In this document: piece after piece, positions 6,921 through 14,220 of the stretch
Layout: every line of letters begins with the position of its first letter
Position numbering within the stretch: position 1 is the stretch's first letter
Assembly: GCA_009377735.1 (NCBI GenBank)
Contig: WHTL01000025.1
Span: 1 to 18,736 of the forward strand
Origin: Acidimicrobiia bacterium
GTDB taxonomy: Bacteria > Actinomycetota > Acidimicrobiia > Spongiisociales > ZC4RG35
Direction of reading: 5' to 3'
Length of the DNA stretch: 18,736 nucleotides
Program-made: the position numbers and the translations under genes
The notes under the pieces: generated by a model
Told to the model about the DNA's origin: nothing
The model's database searches: none
The model's input: only the letters and a program-made list of their open reading frames with translations

Positions 6921-7813
6921 TGCCCTTAGGCGTGAGCGGACTTGGACTTCTAGACGTGGCTTGGGACACTGAAGCAGTGATGTTCTTCGGTTCCATACCC
7001 TCGCCGACCTTCAACGGCTTTGAGATCGGATTTCTCGATATCCGCATGTACGGGATCATTATCGCCAGCGGTGTTGCATTGGCGGCCATCATCACCAGAC
7101 GGCGCTACCAGGCATTCGGGGGTGATCCCGCGTTGGCCGAACGAGTTGCCTTGTGGGCCGTCGTCATCGGATTCCTCGGTGCCCGGCTCGCCTACGCAAG
7201 TACCCATCTCCACACCTTCGAGGGACGACCCTGGGCCATCTTCGCCATTTGGGAGGGAGGACTTGCTCTATATGGGGGTCTAACCTTTGGCGCCATAACG
7301 GGGATCTACCTGCTCAGGAGGTGGGGAGGAGACCTGCCGGCGTTCGCCGACTCGGTGGCCATCGGGATTCCCGTCGCCCAGGCTCTGGGTAGATGGGGAA
7401 ACTATTTCAACCAGGAGCTGTTCGGAACGCCCACCGATCTTCCGTGGGGTCTGGAGATCGCACCGGGTAGTCGACCGGATGCATACGCGACGGCGGAAAC
7501 ATTCCATCCCACATTCCTGTACGAATCCCTGGCAAACCTCGCCCTGGTCTTCCTGATGCTCTGGTTGGAGCGACGACGAATCATACGAAGGGCCGGATCC
7601 CTGTTCGGTGTGTATCTCATGGGCTATGGAGCCATTCGCTTTCTCACCGAGTTGATCCGCACCGACACCGTCTGGCGGGACCCACTCCTTGGTCTGAGCC
7701 GCAACGGTCTGGTCTCCCTAGCGGCGATCATCATCGGCTTCATCTGGATCTGGCGTCGGGAAAGGTCGGAGCGGGACCGAGAGGAGGGGGTGTCGGAGGC
7801 GCTCGGCGTATGA
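6920..7813 (+). CDS. lgt: Prolipoprotein diacylglyceryl transferase
   Basis: Lgt moves diacylglycerol from phosphatidylglycerol to the lipobox cysteine, the first step of lipoprotein maturation, in the cytoplasmic membrane. About seven hydrophobic helices are visible. The signature GRWGNYFNQE is at residues 157-166, HPTFLYES at 196-203, and a conserved Arg in IRFLTE near 240. The IWEGGLALYGG block has Tyr where E. coli has the essential His103; to my knowledge other actinobacteria also lack that His. ATG 6920 overlaps the proB stop. ATG 6980 (MFFGSIPSPTF) matches typical Lgt N-termini equally well and would shorten the protein from 297 to 277 residues. A charged tail ends the protein. Two lipoproteins are encoded nearby, at 1303 and 7810. 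Confidence 0.95.
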   Translation: MPLGVSGLGLLDVAWDTEAVMFFGSIPSPTFNGFEIGFLDIRMYGIIIASGVALAAIITRRRYQAFGGDPALAERVALWAVVIGFLGARLAYASTHLHTFEGRPWAIFAIWEGGLALYGGLTFGAITGIYLLRRWGGDLPAFADSVAIGIPVAQALGRWGNYFNQELFGTPTDLPWGLEIAPGSRPDAYATAETFHPTFLYESLANLALVFLMLWLERRRIIRRAGSLFGVYLMGYGAIRFLTELIRTDTVWRDPLLGLSRNGLVSLAAIIIGFIWIWRRERSERDREEGVSEALGV

Positions 7814-8427
7814 GAAGGCGGTCCACCAAGACAGTTTTCATCCTCCTCGCCATCGTTTCCCTGCTCAGCGCCTGTTCGGGATCTGCGCTTGCGGCTCTCG
7901 GGGGCCATGAGTTCAAGGGGGTCGTCCTCGATCCACCCACCGAGAAGCCATCCTTCACTCTCACCGACACCTCTGGTGAGGAGTATCACTTCGCCGAGGA
8001 GACGGAGGGACGTCTCACCTTTCTCTACATCGGTTATCTCACCTGTCCCGACATCTGCCCTGTCCACCTCGCCCAACTCGCAGAGGTCTTCGAGCGTAAC
8101 CCGGAGTGGAATGAGGACTCGGTGGTGGTGTTCGTTTCGATTGACCCCGGGCGCGATGAACCCGGAGAGATTCGCACCTTCCTCGACGCCTTCGACGGCG
8201 ACTTCGTGGGTCTCACGGGCACCGAGGAGGAGCTGGCGACTGCCCAGGAGGCGGCAGGCGCCGGGGTGGCTTACCAGGTCCCTGACGACAAGATCGGCTA
8301 CACCATGGCCCATGCCGGTCAGGTATTCGTGTATGCCCCGAACGGTAAGGGATACACCCAGTATCCCTTCGGGACCCGCCAGACCGACTGGGACAACGAT
8401 CTTCCGGTCCTGATAGGCAGAGAATGA
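7810..8427 (+). CDS. SCO1/SenC-type copper lipoprotein (cytochrome oxidase assembly)
   Basis: SCO proteins deliver copper to, or reduce the thiols of, the CuA site of cytochrome c oxidase subunit II on the outer face of the membrane. This 205-residue protein has a lipoprotein signal with lipobox LSAC (Cys22). A thioredoxin-like fold follows with the copper-binding pair C79-PDI-C83 in YLTCPDICP and the third ligand His168 in TMAHAGQVF. The FVSIDPGRDEP segment, a SCO hallmark, is intact. All three metal ligands are therefore present. ATG 7810 overlaps the lgt stop as ATGA, and its own stop overlaps the CtaG-like start the same way. This strongly suggests joint production with that second oxidase assembly factor. 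Confidence 0.93.
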   Translation: MRRRSTKTVFILLAIVSLLSACSGSALAALGGHEFKGVVLDPPTEKPSFTLTDTSGEEYHFAEETEGRLTFLYIGYLTCPDICPVHLAQLAEVFERNPEWNEDSVVVFVSIDPGRDEPGEIRTFLDAFDGDFVGLTGTEEELATAQEAAGAGVAYQVPDDKIGYTMAHAGQVFVYAPNGKGYTQYPFGTRQTDWDNDLPVLIGRE

Positions 8428-9254
8428 CCGAGATTGCATTCTGGTGCACCGCACTGGCCCGTCCGTGGACATGGGCGTGGATCGCATACCCGGGGATCTG
8501 GCTCTCAGCGATCATCCCAGCGGTTGTATACGTGCGCGTCATCCGCACCGGTGAGCGGGCAACGTCGAAACGCCAGATCGCACTGTTCATGGTTGGGATG
8601 GCTGTGTATTGGTTGGCAACAGACTGGCCACTGGGAACGCTCGGCGCCGGCTATCTGGCATCCGCCCACATGCTCCAGTATCTCCTCTACACCCTGGTAG
8701 CGGCGCCTCTGATCCTCCTGGGAACACCCCGCTGGATGGCCGAATCCGTACTGCGACGTCTCCGGCTCAGCCGTATCGCATCCTCCATGGGCAGATCACT
8801 GGTGTTGGCGGGCCTCACCTACAACCTCCTGATGATCTCCACCCACGCCCCGGTTACGGTGGACACTTTGCGTGTCTCACAGGTTGGCTCCCTCGTCATG
8901 GATGTCCTCTGGTTGCTGGCGGGCTTCATTCTCTGGTGGCCGGTGATCGCTCCGATCGTGGAGATGCGTCATCCCAGGACACCCTCCAAGATCGCCTACC
9001 TCTTCCTCACCACCACCGTGGTTGCCATCCTCCCAGCCAGTTTCCTCACCTTTGCCAACTTTCCCCTCTATGCCACCTACGAGCTGGCACCACGGATCGG
9101 TGGCATGTCCTCCATTAATGACCAACAACTCGCCGGGCTAATCATGAAGCTGGTGACTCCCATAGTGGTCTGGCCTTCGATGGCCGTGATGTGGTTTCGT
9201 TGGTCAGCCCGGGAGGGAGAGCACACAGAAGGGGCGACCCTCCCCAGGACGTGA
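8424..9254 (+). CDS. ctaG: CtaG-type cytochrome c oxidase assembly membrane protein
   Basis: This matches the Caa3_CtaG family, first described from Bacillus caa3 oxidase assembly and distinct from Cox11. The 276-residue protein has about seven hydrophobic helices. The family's marks are DWPLGTLGAGYLASAHMLQ (about 67-85, with His82), STHAP near 139-143, FILWWPV, and the C-terminal DQQLAGLIMK (233-242). Translational overlap with the SCO1-type gene supports a role in copper-centre assembly of a respiratory oxidase. The oxidase subunits themselves are not in this window. The C-terminal tail is short and charged. Its TGA at 9252-9254 faces the stop of a minus-strand gene 2 bp away, with no room for a private terminator. 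Confidence 0.88.
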   Translation: MTEIAFWCTALARPWTWAWIAYPGIWLSAIIPAVVYVRVIRTGERATSKRQIALFMVGMAVYWLATDWPLGTLGAGYLASAHMLQYLLYTLVAAPLILLGTPRWMAESVLRRLRLSRIASSMGRSLVLAGLTYNLLMISTHAPVTVDTLRVSQVGSLVMDVLWLLAGFILWWPVIAPIVEMRHPRTPSKIAYLFLTTTVVAILPASFLTFANFPLYATYELAPRIGGMSSINDQQLAGLIMKLVTPIVVWPSMAVMWFRWSAREGEHTEGATLPRT

Positions 9255-9256
9255 GA

Positions 9257-9862
9257 TCAGTTGGACGGTGGAGGGGTCTCGGCGATGCCTTCTCGAACGT
9301 TTCGCCGCCGCGCCAGGGTGTACAGGAGGAGGCCGACGGCGATGAGGACCAAACCAAGGACGGGGGTGAAGCCGATGGGCTCGGTTGGTATCCGGTGGCC
9401 GTCGCTAAGGACGCGAATAGACTCTGCCGCGACGTAAGTCTCCCCTCCTTCGTCGGGGTCGAGATGATAGAAGATGCCGCTTACCGCCACCTCAGGGCCG
9501 CGCCACCCGTAGCGACCGGGTGGTGAGGATATCGTCTCATCGAAGTGGGCGGTGGAGATCTTGACACCGATGCCGCTGTTGGCACCGCGTGGTTCGCTGT
9601 TGAAGGGCATCATTGGATCGGTGACATAAACATCATCGTTCAACTGGATCCATGTGATGGCACTTCGTCGGGAATAGTCTCCCACCAACTCACCGACGAT
9701 CGTGACCCGTGTCTCGTCGTACAGCGCTGGCTCAAGAAGCAGGGCCTCCACGGGCACGGCCTCCTGCGCAGCCACAGGAAGAGAGGCAACGATAAGCGCC
9801 AGGCCAAGCACCCCAATTACGAGCCCACGTGTCCACTTCGTGGTGGTTTCCTCGGGTCTCAT
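9257..9862 (-). CDS. Secreted/membrane protein with possible OB-like fold, unknown function
   Basis: I do not recognise a named family. The 201-residue protein starts with a cleavable-looking signal (core about 13-30, VAAQ-EA cleavage site). A 130-residue extracellular domain follows, then one membrane helix (about 164-182), an RRR stop-transfer motif and a short cytoplasmic tail. The extracellular domain alternates beta-strand-like segments (ETRVTIVGELVG, ITWIQLND, PEVAVSGIFYHL, TYVAAESIRVL). The pattern resembles small OB-fold proteins such as CcmE-type domains, but without the CcmE haem histidine motif. Its ATG (9862-9860) overlaps the trkH stop as ATGA. It is the last gene of the potassium-uptake unit and may be a Trk accessory; this is inference from position only. 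Confidence 0.82.
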   Translation of the reverse strand: MRPEETTTKWTRGLVIGVLGLALIVASLPVAAQEAVPVEALLLEPALYDETRVTIVGELVGDYSRRSAITWIQLNDDVYVTDPMMPFNSEPRGANSGIGVKISTAHFDETISSPPGRYGWRGPEVAVSGIFYHLDPDEGGETYVAAESIRVLSDGHRIPTEPIGFTPVLGLVLIAVGLLLYTLARRRNVREGIAETPPPSN

Positions 9863-11355
9863 TCGCCTACCACCGTCGATGCGGCAAACCCGATGAGGAC
9901 GAAGACCGAGATGAACTCAAGACGACCCACCCACATGAGGAGGACGTATACGACCTGAAGGAGCCAGGGCATATCAGGAGCCGTGATGCCCACGGACAGC
10001 CCGGTACCGCTCGCAGCGCTAGTGGCCTCGAAGAGGGATGCCTGGAGAGGATATCCGTGCGCTATCCCGACGACAGTGCCGAATAGATAAAGACCCACAT
10101 ACAGCAAGGAAACCACCAACACTGACTGTGCCAAGTCGGAAGTGAGGGTCCGTCGCCCATTCTGGTAGAAGGTGTTGGAGAGCACCGTGTGCTCCGGGAG
10201 CAGAGTCCTACGGATGGATTGTCCCAGTGTTCTGATGGTGAGTCCCACACGAAGGGCCTTGACACCACCCGAGGTCGACGATGCCATACCACCGAGCGCC
10301 ATGGCGGTGGCGATAGCCGCGAACGCGAGTCCGCTCCAAGATGCGAGGTCACTTGTGGTGATGTTGGAGAATCCGGTGGTGGTGTGTGCGGAGATGAGAT
10401 GGAATAGTCCGCGGCGGAGGAGGGTGATGGGCTCGGTGGCCAATCCCAACAGTACGAGACCGGTCATCCCTACCAAACTGGTGGCGAAGATGGTGGTCAG
10501 ATATGTCTTTGTCTCCAGATTCCGAAAGAAGTTTCGGGGTGTTCTCAAGAGGATGAAATGGACACCAAACGAGAGGCTTCCCGATAGCATCAACCATGTC
10601 AGCAGGACCTCGATGGCGGGGGAGTGGTAGAAGGCGACGCTGGTGGACATCGCTGCGAACCCACCGGTGTCGAAGGCGGCAACGAACAGGGAGTAGGCGT
10701 GGAGGAGGGCGCGTCCCGGCTCGAATCCGAGACGGAGATCTAGAAGAAGAGTCAACGCGGAGATGCCCACAAGGCCATATAGGGCGCTGACGAGCCAGAT
10801 GAACCTCGCTGTAGAAGTAACCGAGGGGAGGATCCTCTCGTCGCGTGCTTCCCCGTGGTACAAGGCGAGCGCTCCACCACCGGCAAAGACGGACAGCGCC
10901 ACGAGAACAATTCCCTGCCCCCCTATGAAGTGTGTCGTTTGTCGCCAGACCAGGAGAGCGCTGGACATGTGATCGAGATCGTTGACGACGGTAAGGCCGA
11001 TCGTGGCAAATCCACTCATTGCCTCGAATATGGCGCTGAGGAATCCGACGTAGCGGCCCGACAAGAAGAACGGAATGGCGGAAAGGACCGGAACCAGGAT
11101 CCAAGCGAGGGCAACCACGACCATGCCTTCGCTCCATCGAAGCCGGGCATTGGGCCCAGGACGGATCCATTCGGCCAGCCCAAAGAGGGTGGCACCGATT
11201 CCGATCATTAGTAAGAACCCTCCGGTCAGCCCCAACTCTCCTGAGACGACCGACACCACGATGGGAATCGTCCCGGCGAGACTGGCCAAGAAGAGGACCC
11301 GGCCCAGGTAGAAGCCAATGATGCGGACATCCTCGGAGTGCGGTCTTACCAGCAT
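9859..11355 (-). CDS. trkH: TrkH/KtrB-type potassium transporter, membrane subunit
   Basis: This is the ion-conducting subunit of a Trk/Ktr potassium uptake system. The 498 residues contain four M1-P-M2 repeats, each with its selectivity-filter glycine: SGFATIGLT (114-122), DTGGFAAMS (229-237), TTTGFSNI (325-332) and SGTGLSVGI (449-457). The intramembrane loop GGMASSTSGG (355-364), a gating element in the TrkH/KtrB family, and the C-terminal MWVGRLEF are intact. ATG 11355 is chosen because MLVRPHSEDVRIIGFYLG looks family-like; GTG 11370 would add five residues, and neither has a clear Shine-Dalgarno sequence. It lies 22-37 nt after the stop of a 55-codon ORF and downstream of two trkA genes, so coupling is likely. 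Confidence 0.95.
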   Translation of the reverse strand: MLVRPHSEDVRIIGFYLGRVLFLASLAGTIPIVVSVVSGELGLTGGFLLMIGIGATLFGLAEWIRPGPNARLRWSEGMVVVALAWILVPVLSAIPFFLSGRYVGFLSAIFEAMSGFATIGLTVVNDLDHMSSALLVWRQTTHFIGGQGIVLVALSVFAGGGALALYHGEARDERILPSVTSTARFIWLVSALYGLVGISALTLLLDLRLGFEPGRALLHAYSLFVAAFDTGGFAAMSTSVAFYHSPAIEVLLTWLMLSGSLSFGVHFILLRTPRNFFRNLETKTYLTTIFATSLVGMTGLVLLGLATEPITLLRRGLFHLISAHTTTGFSNITTSDLASWSGLAFAAIATAMALGGMASSTSGGVKALRVGLTIRTLGQSIRRTLLPEHTVLSNTFYQNGRRTLTSDLAQSVLVVSLLYVGLYLFGTVVGIAHGYPLQASLFEATSAASGTGLSVGITAPDMPWLLQVVYVLLMWVGRLEFISVFVLIGFAASTVVGE

Positions 11356-11392
11356 GGTGGCGGGGAACACTTGGTCCGAACGAAGCCAAGAA

Positions 11393-11560
11393 TCATGCCA
11401 CCAGCCAGAGGATTACGCGAGCAAGAACAAGACCGGCGGCGAGTAGTCCGAGGGTCAATCCAATCGTGGCTGCGAGCGTGTTTATGATCCCCCGGATGTG
11501 ACGCCATTCCACGTTCCACCCCCCCAGGGGACTAATGATCTGGCGTATCCGTTCTCTCAT
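11393..11560 (-). CDS. Small single-pass membrane protein between trkA and trkH
   Basis: This 55-residue ORF fills the gap between the second trkA and trkH. Its ATG (11560-11558) overlaps the trkA stop (11559-11557) as ATGA, the same coupling used by every neighbouring gene. Residues 1-25 are polar and basic with several Trp/Arg (GGWNVEWRHIRG). Residues 26-55 form one strong hydrophobic helix rich in Leu, Ala and Ile, ending WLVA at the stop. Charge distribution predicts the N-terminus inside. I recognise no family. By position it could be a small subunit or regulator of the TrkH/TrkA complex, comparable in concept to KdpF for Kdp; that is inference. Without it the trkA-trkH gap would be unusually long for this operon. 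Confidence 0.7.
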   Translation of the reverse strand: MRERIRQIISPLGGWNVEWRHIRGIINTLAATIGLTLGLLAAGLVLARVILWLVA

Positions 11561-12222
11561 GCTCTGTCGTCATCGGGCTCGACGAGGGCATCACGGACCT
11601 CGGTCTCGAGATCACCGAGAGTCACAACCACTACCCGGTCCTTTGGCTCGATGACTGTGTTGCCACGGGGAATGATCACCGATCCGGCACGAACAATGGC
11701 GGCGATTATGGTCGACTCGGGCATCCCCAGGTCGATAACAGCGACCTGGGGGCGATTGGGGGGAACAACTACCTCTACCAGATTCGCCGTACCATCCCCC
11801 AGGGCGGCCAGTCTCACCAGTTCGCTAACGTCCATCTGCTCACTCAGATAACGCACCAGCATGTCTGTCACCGAAACCGAGGGAACGTCGAGCGCTTCGA
11901 AAGTCCTGGCATTCCTGGGATCGTTGACTCGTGCCAGGACCTGTCGGCACCCATAAGCCGTCCGGGCCAACTGGCATGCCACCAGATTGTCCTCATCCCT
12001 TCCGGTGACGGCGATAAGATATCCCGCCCGCCTCACGTCGGCTTCGCCGAGGATCTTTACATCGGTGCCATCACCCTCGATGACCAAGGCACCCGTGTTC
12101 TCCGCCACCTGGCGTGCGTGCTGGGGATCCCGCTCTATGAGGACCACGGCATGACGGTTGCGGCGCATCTCTCTCGCAAGGAACGACCCGATTTTCCCGC
12201 CCCCCACTATCACCATCCTCAT
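11557..12222 (-). CDS. trkA: TrkA-type potassium uptake regulatory protein (second of two)
   Basis: This is a cytoplasmic RCK/KTN protein that gates the TrkH channel in response to nucleotide binding. The 221 residues hold an N-terminal Rossmann domain, with VIVGGGKIGSFLA at 4-16 and the acidic IERD after strand 2, and a C-terminal TrkA_C domain (about 140-210). It contains one RCK unit, unlike E. coli TrkA, which has two in tandem. Together with the adjacent paralogue it could form a heteromeric ring. Its ATG overlaps the stop of the first trkA (12219-12222), and its stop overlaps the small membrane ORF. A two-gene single-RCK arrangement is also known from mycobacteria (ceoB/ceoC). Confidence 0.93.
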   Translation of the reverse strand: MRMVIVGGGKIGSFLAREMRRNRHAVVLIERDPQHARQVAENTGALVIEGDGTDVKILGEADVRRAGYLIAVTGRDEDNLVACQLARTAYGCRQVLARVNDPRNARTFEALDVPSVSVTDMLVRYLSEQMDVSELVRLAALGDGTANLVEVVVPPNRPQVAVIDLGMPESTIIAAIVRAGSVIIPRGNTVIEPKDRVVVVTLGDLETEVRDALVEPDDDRA

Positions 12223-12872
12223 TCGGATGCCTCAAGGTACGACCGAACTCTGTGTCTGCTCCCCTCCAGAGCCGCCGCCACTACCAGATCACCAGGCGCG
12301 AGAACGAAATCCTGTTTGGGAATGAAGGTCTGGTCGTTCCGTCTCACCGCTGCGACTCGAAGGGCCTCTTCGATCTCGAGGTCGCCCACCTCGAGACCGT
12401 CGGCCGAGGCGCTCAGCACGAACTCGACGACCTCGACGTCTCCCCCACCGAAGGTAACGTGTACTGCGAACTCCTCAGAGACGATCCGTTCATAAACCAC
12501 GGAGGCGATGAGTGCCGTGGTCGACACATAGGGGATCCCAAGCGCTCGGTAGGAGTCTCCCCGAGCCGGGTCCAACAGTCGCGCCAACACACGTGGTACT
12601 TCGAAGACAGCCTTGGCGACCTCGACGGCCATCAAATTGATGTTGTCGTAATTGGTCATGGCCGCAAACACGTCGGCATCTTCGATGGTGGCCTCGCGGA
12701 GGGTACGCACATCGAAAGCCTGGCCACGGACCGTCAATCCGTTGAAGGACTTTCCCAGGTCTTCGAGGGGTGTCGTGCGGATGTCGACAACCACAACGTC
12801 GTGCCCTTCGTTGGCAAGCGCCTGGGCGAGCGATCCCCCGACACGGCCCGCACCGGCGATAACTACATGCAC
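12219..12872 (-). CDS. trkA: TrkA-type potassium uptake regulatory protein (first of two)
   Basis: This is the promoter-proximal gene of the potassium unit. The 217-residue protein has a Rossmann nucleotide-binding domain starting MHVVIAGAGRVGGSLA, with the acidic residue in VVVDIR after strand 2. A TrkA_C domain follows (about 135-212, VEVVEFVLSASADGLEVGDLEI...VLAPGDLVVAAAL). It contains a single RCK unit. The paralogue downstream differs widely in sequence, so the two are probably distinct subunits rather than a recent duplication. The start is GTG 12872, with an in-frame stop just upstream and no clear Shine-Dalgarno sequence. A minus-strand TATTAT box (12905-12900) lies about 27 nt before it. 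Confidence 0.93.
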   Translation of the reverse strand: MHVVIAGAGRVGGSLAQALANEGHDVVVVDIRTTPLEDLGKSFNGLTVRGQAFDVRTLREATIEDADVFAAMTNYDNINLMAVEVAKAVFEVPRVLARLLDPARGDSYRALGIPYVSTTALIASVVYERIVSEEFAVHVTFGGGDVEVVEFVLSASADGLEVGDLEIEEALRVAAVRRNDQTFIPKQDFVLAPGDLVVAAALEGSRHRVRSYLEASE

Positions 12873-12898
12873 GCGAAATCATCCATGGGTCAACAGCG

Positions 12899-12905
12899 GA
12901 TAATA
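12899..12905. promoter_or_regulatory. Overlapping divergent -10-like element between trkA and proA
   Basis: GGATAATAG is the only AT-rich spot in this part of the 106-bp divergent region (12873-12978). Read on plus it gives GATAAT (12899-12904), upstream of a strong ribosome binding site. Read on minus it gives TATTAT (12905-12900), about 27 nt before the trkA GTG. No good -35 box is visible for either direction, so both assignments are tentative. Confidence 0.35.
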
Positions 12906-12931
12906 GGGCGTCAGCGAATAGGAGGGAGGTC

Positions 12932-12982
12932 ATGAGGCACGTTCTGATGGACCCTAGGTGCTTCCTACACTTTGTCGGATGA
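12932..12982 (+). CDS. Candidate 16-codon upstream ORF coupled to proA
   Basis: AGGAGG (12920-12925) sits 6 nt before ATG 12932, the best Shine-Dalgarno match in the window. The reading frame gives MRHVLMDPRCFLHFVG and stops at TGA 12980-12982, which overlaps the proA ATG (12979) as ATGA. proA itself has no Shine-Dalgarno sequence, so ribosomes finishing this peptide could restart on proA. The peptide has only one proline codon and no visible attenuator, so classical proline attenuation is not indicated. The alternative is that proA is leaderless from a TACACT box inside this ORF. Confidence 0.4.
   Translation: MRHVLMDPRCFLHFVG
12966..12971 (+). promoter_or_regulatory. Possible -10 box for a leaderless proA mRNA
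   Basis: TACACT (TAnnnT) ends 7 nt before the ATG at 12979, the spacing expected if transcription starts at the start codon. The -35 candidate, TTCTGA (12942-12947, 18-nt spacer), is poor. This competes with the upstream-ORF explanation. Confidence 0.3.
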
Positions 12983-14220
12983 TCGATGAACTAGGACGCA
13001 GGGCCGGTGTGGCCTCCCGAATCCTGCGCACCGCCACCGCAGCCACCAAGAACGCTGCCCTGGAGCTAGCCGCCGACGAGGTGGAGAAGGCCACCGACGT
13101 CATCCTGGACGCCAACCAAGAGGATATGGAGAGGGCCCGCAACGAGGGTGTCACCGGTGCCCTGTTGGATCGACAGCTTCTCAACCCGGAGCGGGTCAGC
13201 GCCATGGCTGATGGTCTCCGCGTGGTTGCATCCCTTCCCGACCCGGTTGGTTCCACCACCGCCGGTTGGGTGTTACCCAACGGTCTCAAGGTGGAGAGGG
13301 TACGGGCTCCCCTCGGCGTGGTGGCGGTCATCTACGAAGCGCGCCCCAACGTCACCTCGGATGCCGGGGGTCTCTGTCTCAAGGCGGGAAATGCGGCGTT
13401 ATTGCGCGGATCCTCATTCACACTCACCTCCAACATGGCGATAGCTGCCGTGATGCGGGAAGCACTGGACAAAGCTGGTCTTCCCGAAGACGCTATCCAG
13501 GTCGTGGAGGACACCTCGCGGGAGGGCGCCAAGGAGCTGATGACGACGCGGAAATATGTCGACCTCCTTGTTCCCCGTGGTGGGCCTTCCCTGATCGCGG
13601 CGATGGAAGCCGAAGCCACCGTTCCCTTCGTCATCGACGGCGCCGGCAATTGCCATGTCTATGTCGACGCGTCTGCCGATCTTGCCAGGGCCGAGGCGAT
13701 CGTGCTCAATTCCAAGACCCATCGTCCCGGTGTGTGCAACGCTGCGGAGACACTGTTGGTCCATCAGGCGGTGGCGGACGAGTTCCTCCCCAAGGTTGCC
13801 GGTTCCCTCATGGCCGCTGGCGTGGAGCTGCGCGGTGACGAGACGGCGCGGAATCTCGTCGATGGGATCGACCCGGCCACCGACGACGACTGGGCCAAGG
13901 AATACCTCGACATGGTCATGGCGGTGCGGGTGGTTCCTTCGCTCGAGGATGCAGTGGCTCATGTAAACCGGTATGGCACAGGTCACACCGAGGCGATCGT
14001 CACCGATCGCATCGAAGCCGCTGATCAGTTTGTGAACGGCACCGACTCCGGTGTGGTCATGGTCAACGCCTCGACTCGATTTACCGACGGTGGTGAATTC
14101 GGTTTCGGCGCCGAGATCGGAAACTCCACCCAGAAGCTCCATGTGCGAGGACCCATGGGTCTCGAGGCACTCACCTCGGAACGATATATCGTGACCGGTG
14201 ACGGGCAGGTGCGGCAATGA
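12979..14220 (+). CDS. proA: Gamma-glutamyl phosphate reductase
   Basis: The enzyme reduces gamma-glutamyl phosphate to glutamate-5-semialdehyde with NADPH, the second step of proline synthesis, in the cytoplasm. The 413 residues have the aldehyde-dehydrogenase-like fold. The N-terminus, MIDELGRRAGVASRILRTAT, is typical. The PLGVVAVIYEARPNVTSDA block follows, then KAGNAALLRGSS, and the catalytic Cys253 in HRPGVCNAAETLL. GEFGFGAEIGNSTQKLHVRGPMGL near the C-terminus is the usual ProA ending. GTG 12958 would add seven residues that do not fit the family. Its stop overlaps the ATG of the AAA+ ATPase gene (ATGA at 14217). It is separated from proB by an independent potassium-uptake unit. Confidence 0.96.
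   Translation: MIDELGRRAGVASRILRTATAATKNAALELAADEVEKATDVILDANQEDMERARNEGVTGALLDRQLLNPERVSAMADGLRVVASLPDPVGSTTAGWVLPNGLKVERVRAPLGVVAVIYEARPNVTSDAGGLCLKAGNAALLRGSSFTLTSNMAIAAVMREALDKAGLPEDAIQVVEDTSREGAKELMTTRKYVDLLVPRGGPSLIAAMEAEATVPFVIDGAGNCHVYVDASADLARAEAIVLNSKTHRPGVCNAAETLLVHQAVADEFLPKVAGSLMAAGVELRGDETARNLVDGIDPATDDDWAKEYLDMVMAVRVVPSLEDAVAHVNRYGTGHTEAIVTDRIEAADQFVNGTDSGVVMVNASTRFTDGGEFGFGAEIGNSTQKLHVRGPMGLEALTSERYIVTGDGQVRQ

Noticed and set aside
6986..7030. Possible loss of function in Lgt because the His of the E. coli GGL block is replaced by Tyr
   Set aside because: To my knowledge other actinobacterial Lgt proteins also lack this His, and the GRWGN signature and conserved arginines are intact, so I treat the enzyme as functional.
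10349..11389. 346-codon minus-strand frame overlapping trkH in another phase
   Set aside because: It is Arg/Pro/His-rich nonsense translation shifted relative to the clearly conserved TrkH frame.
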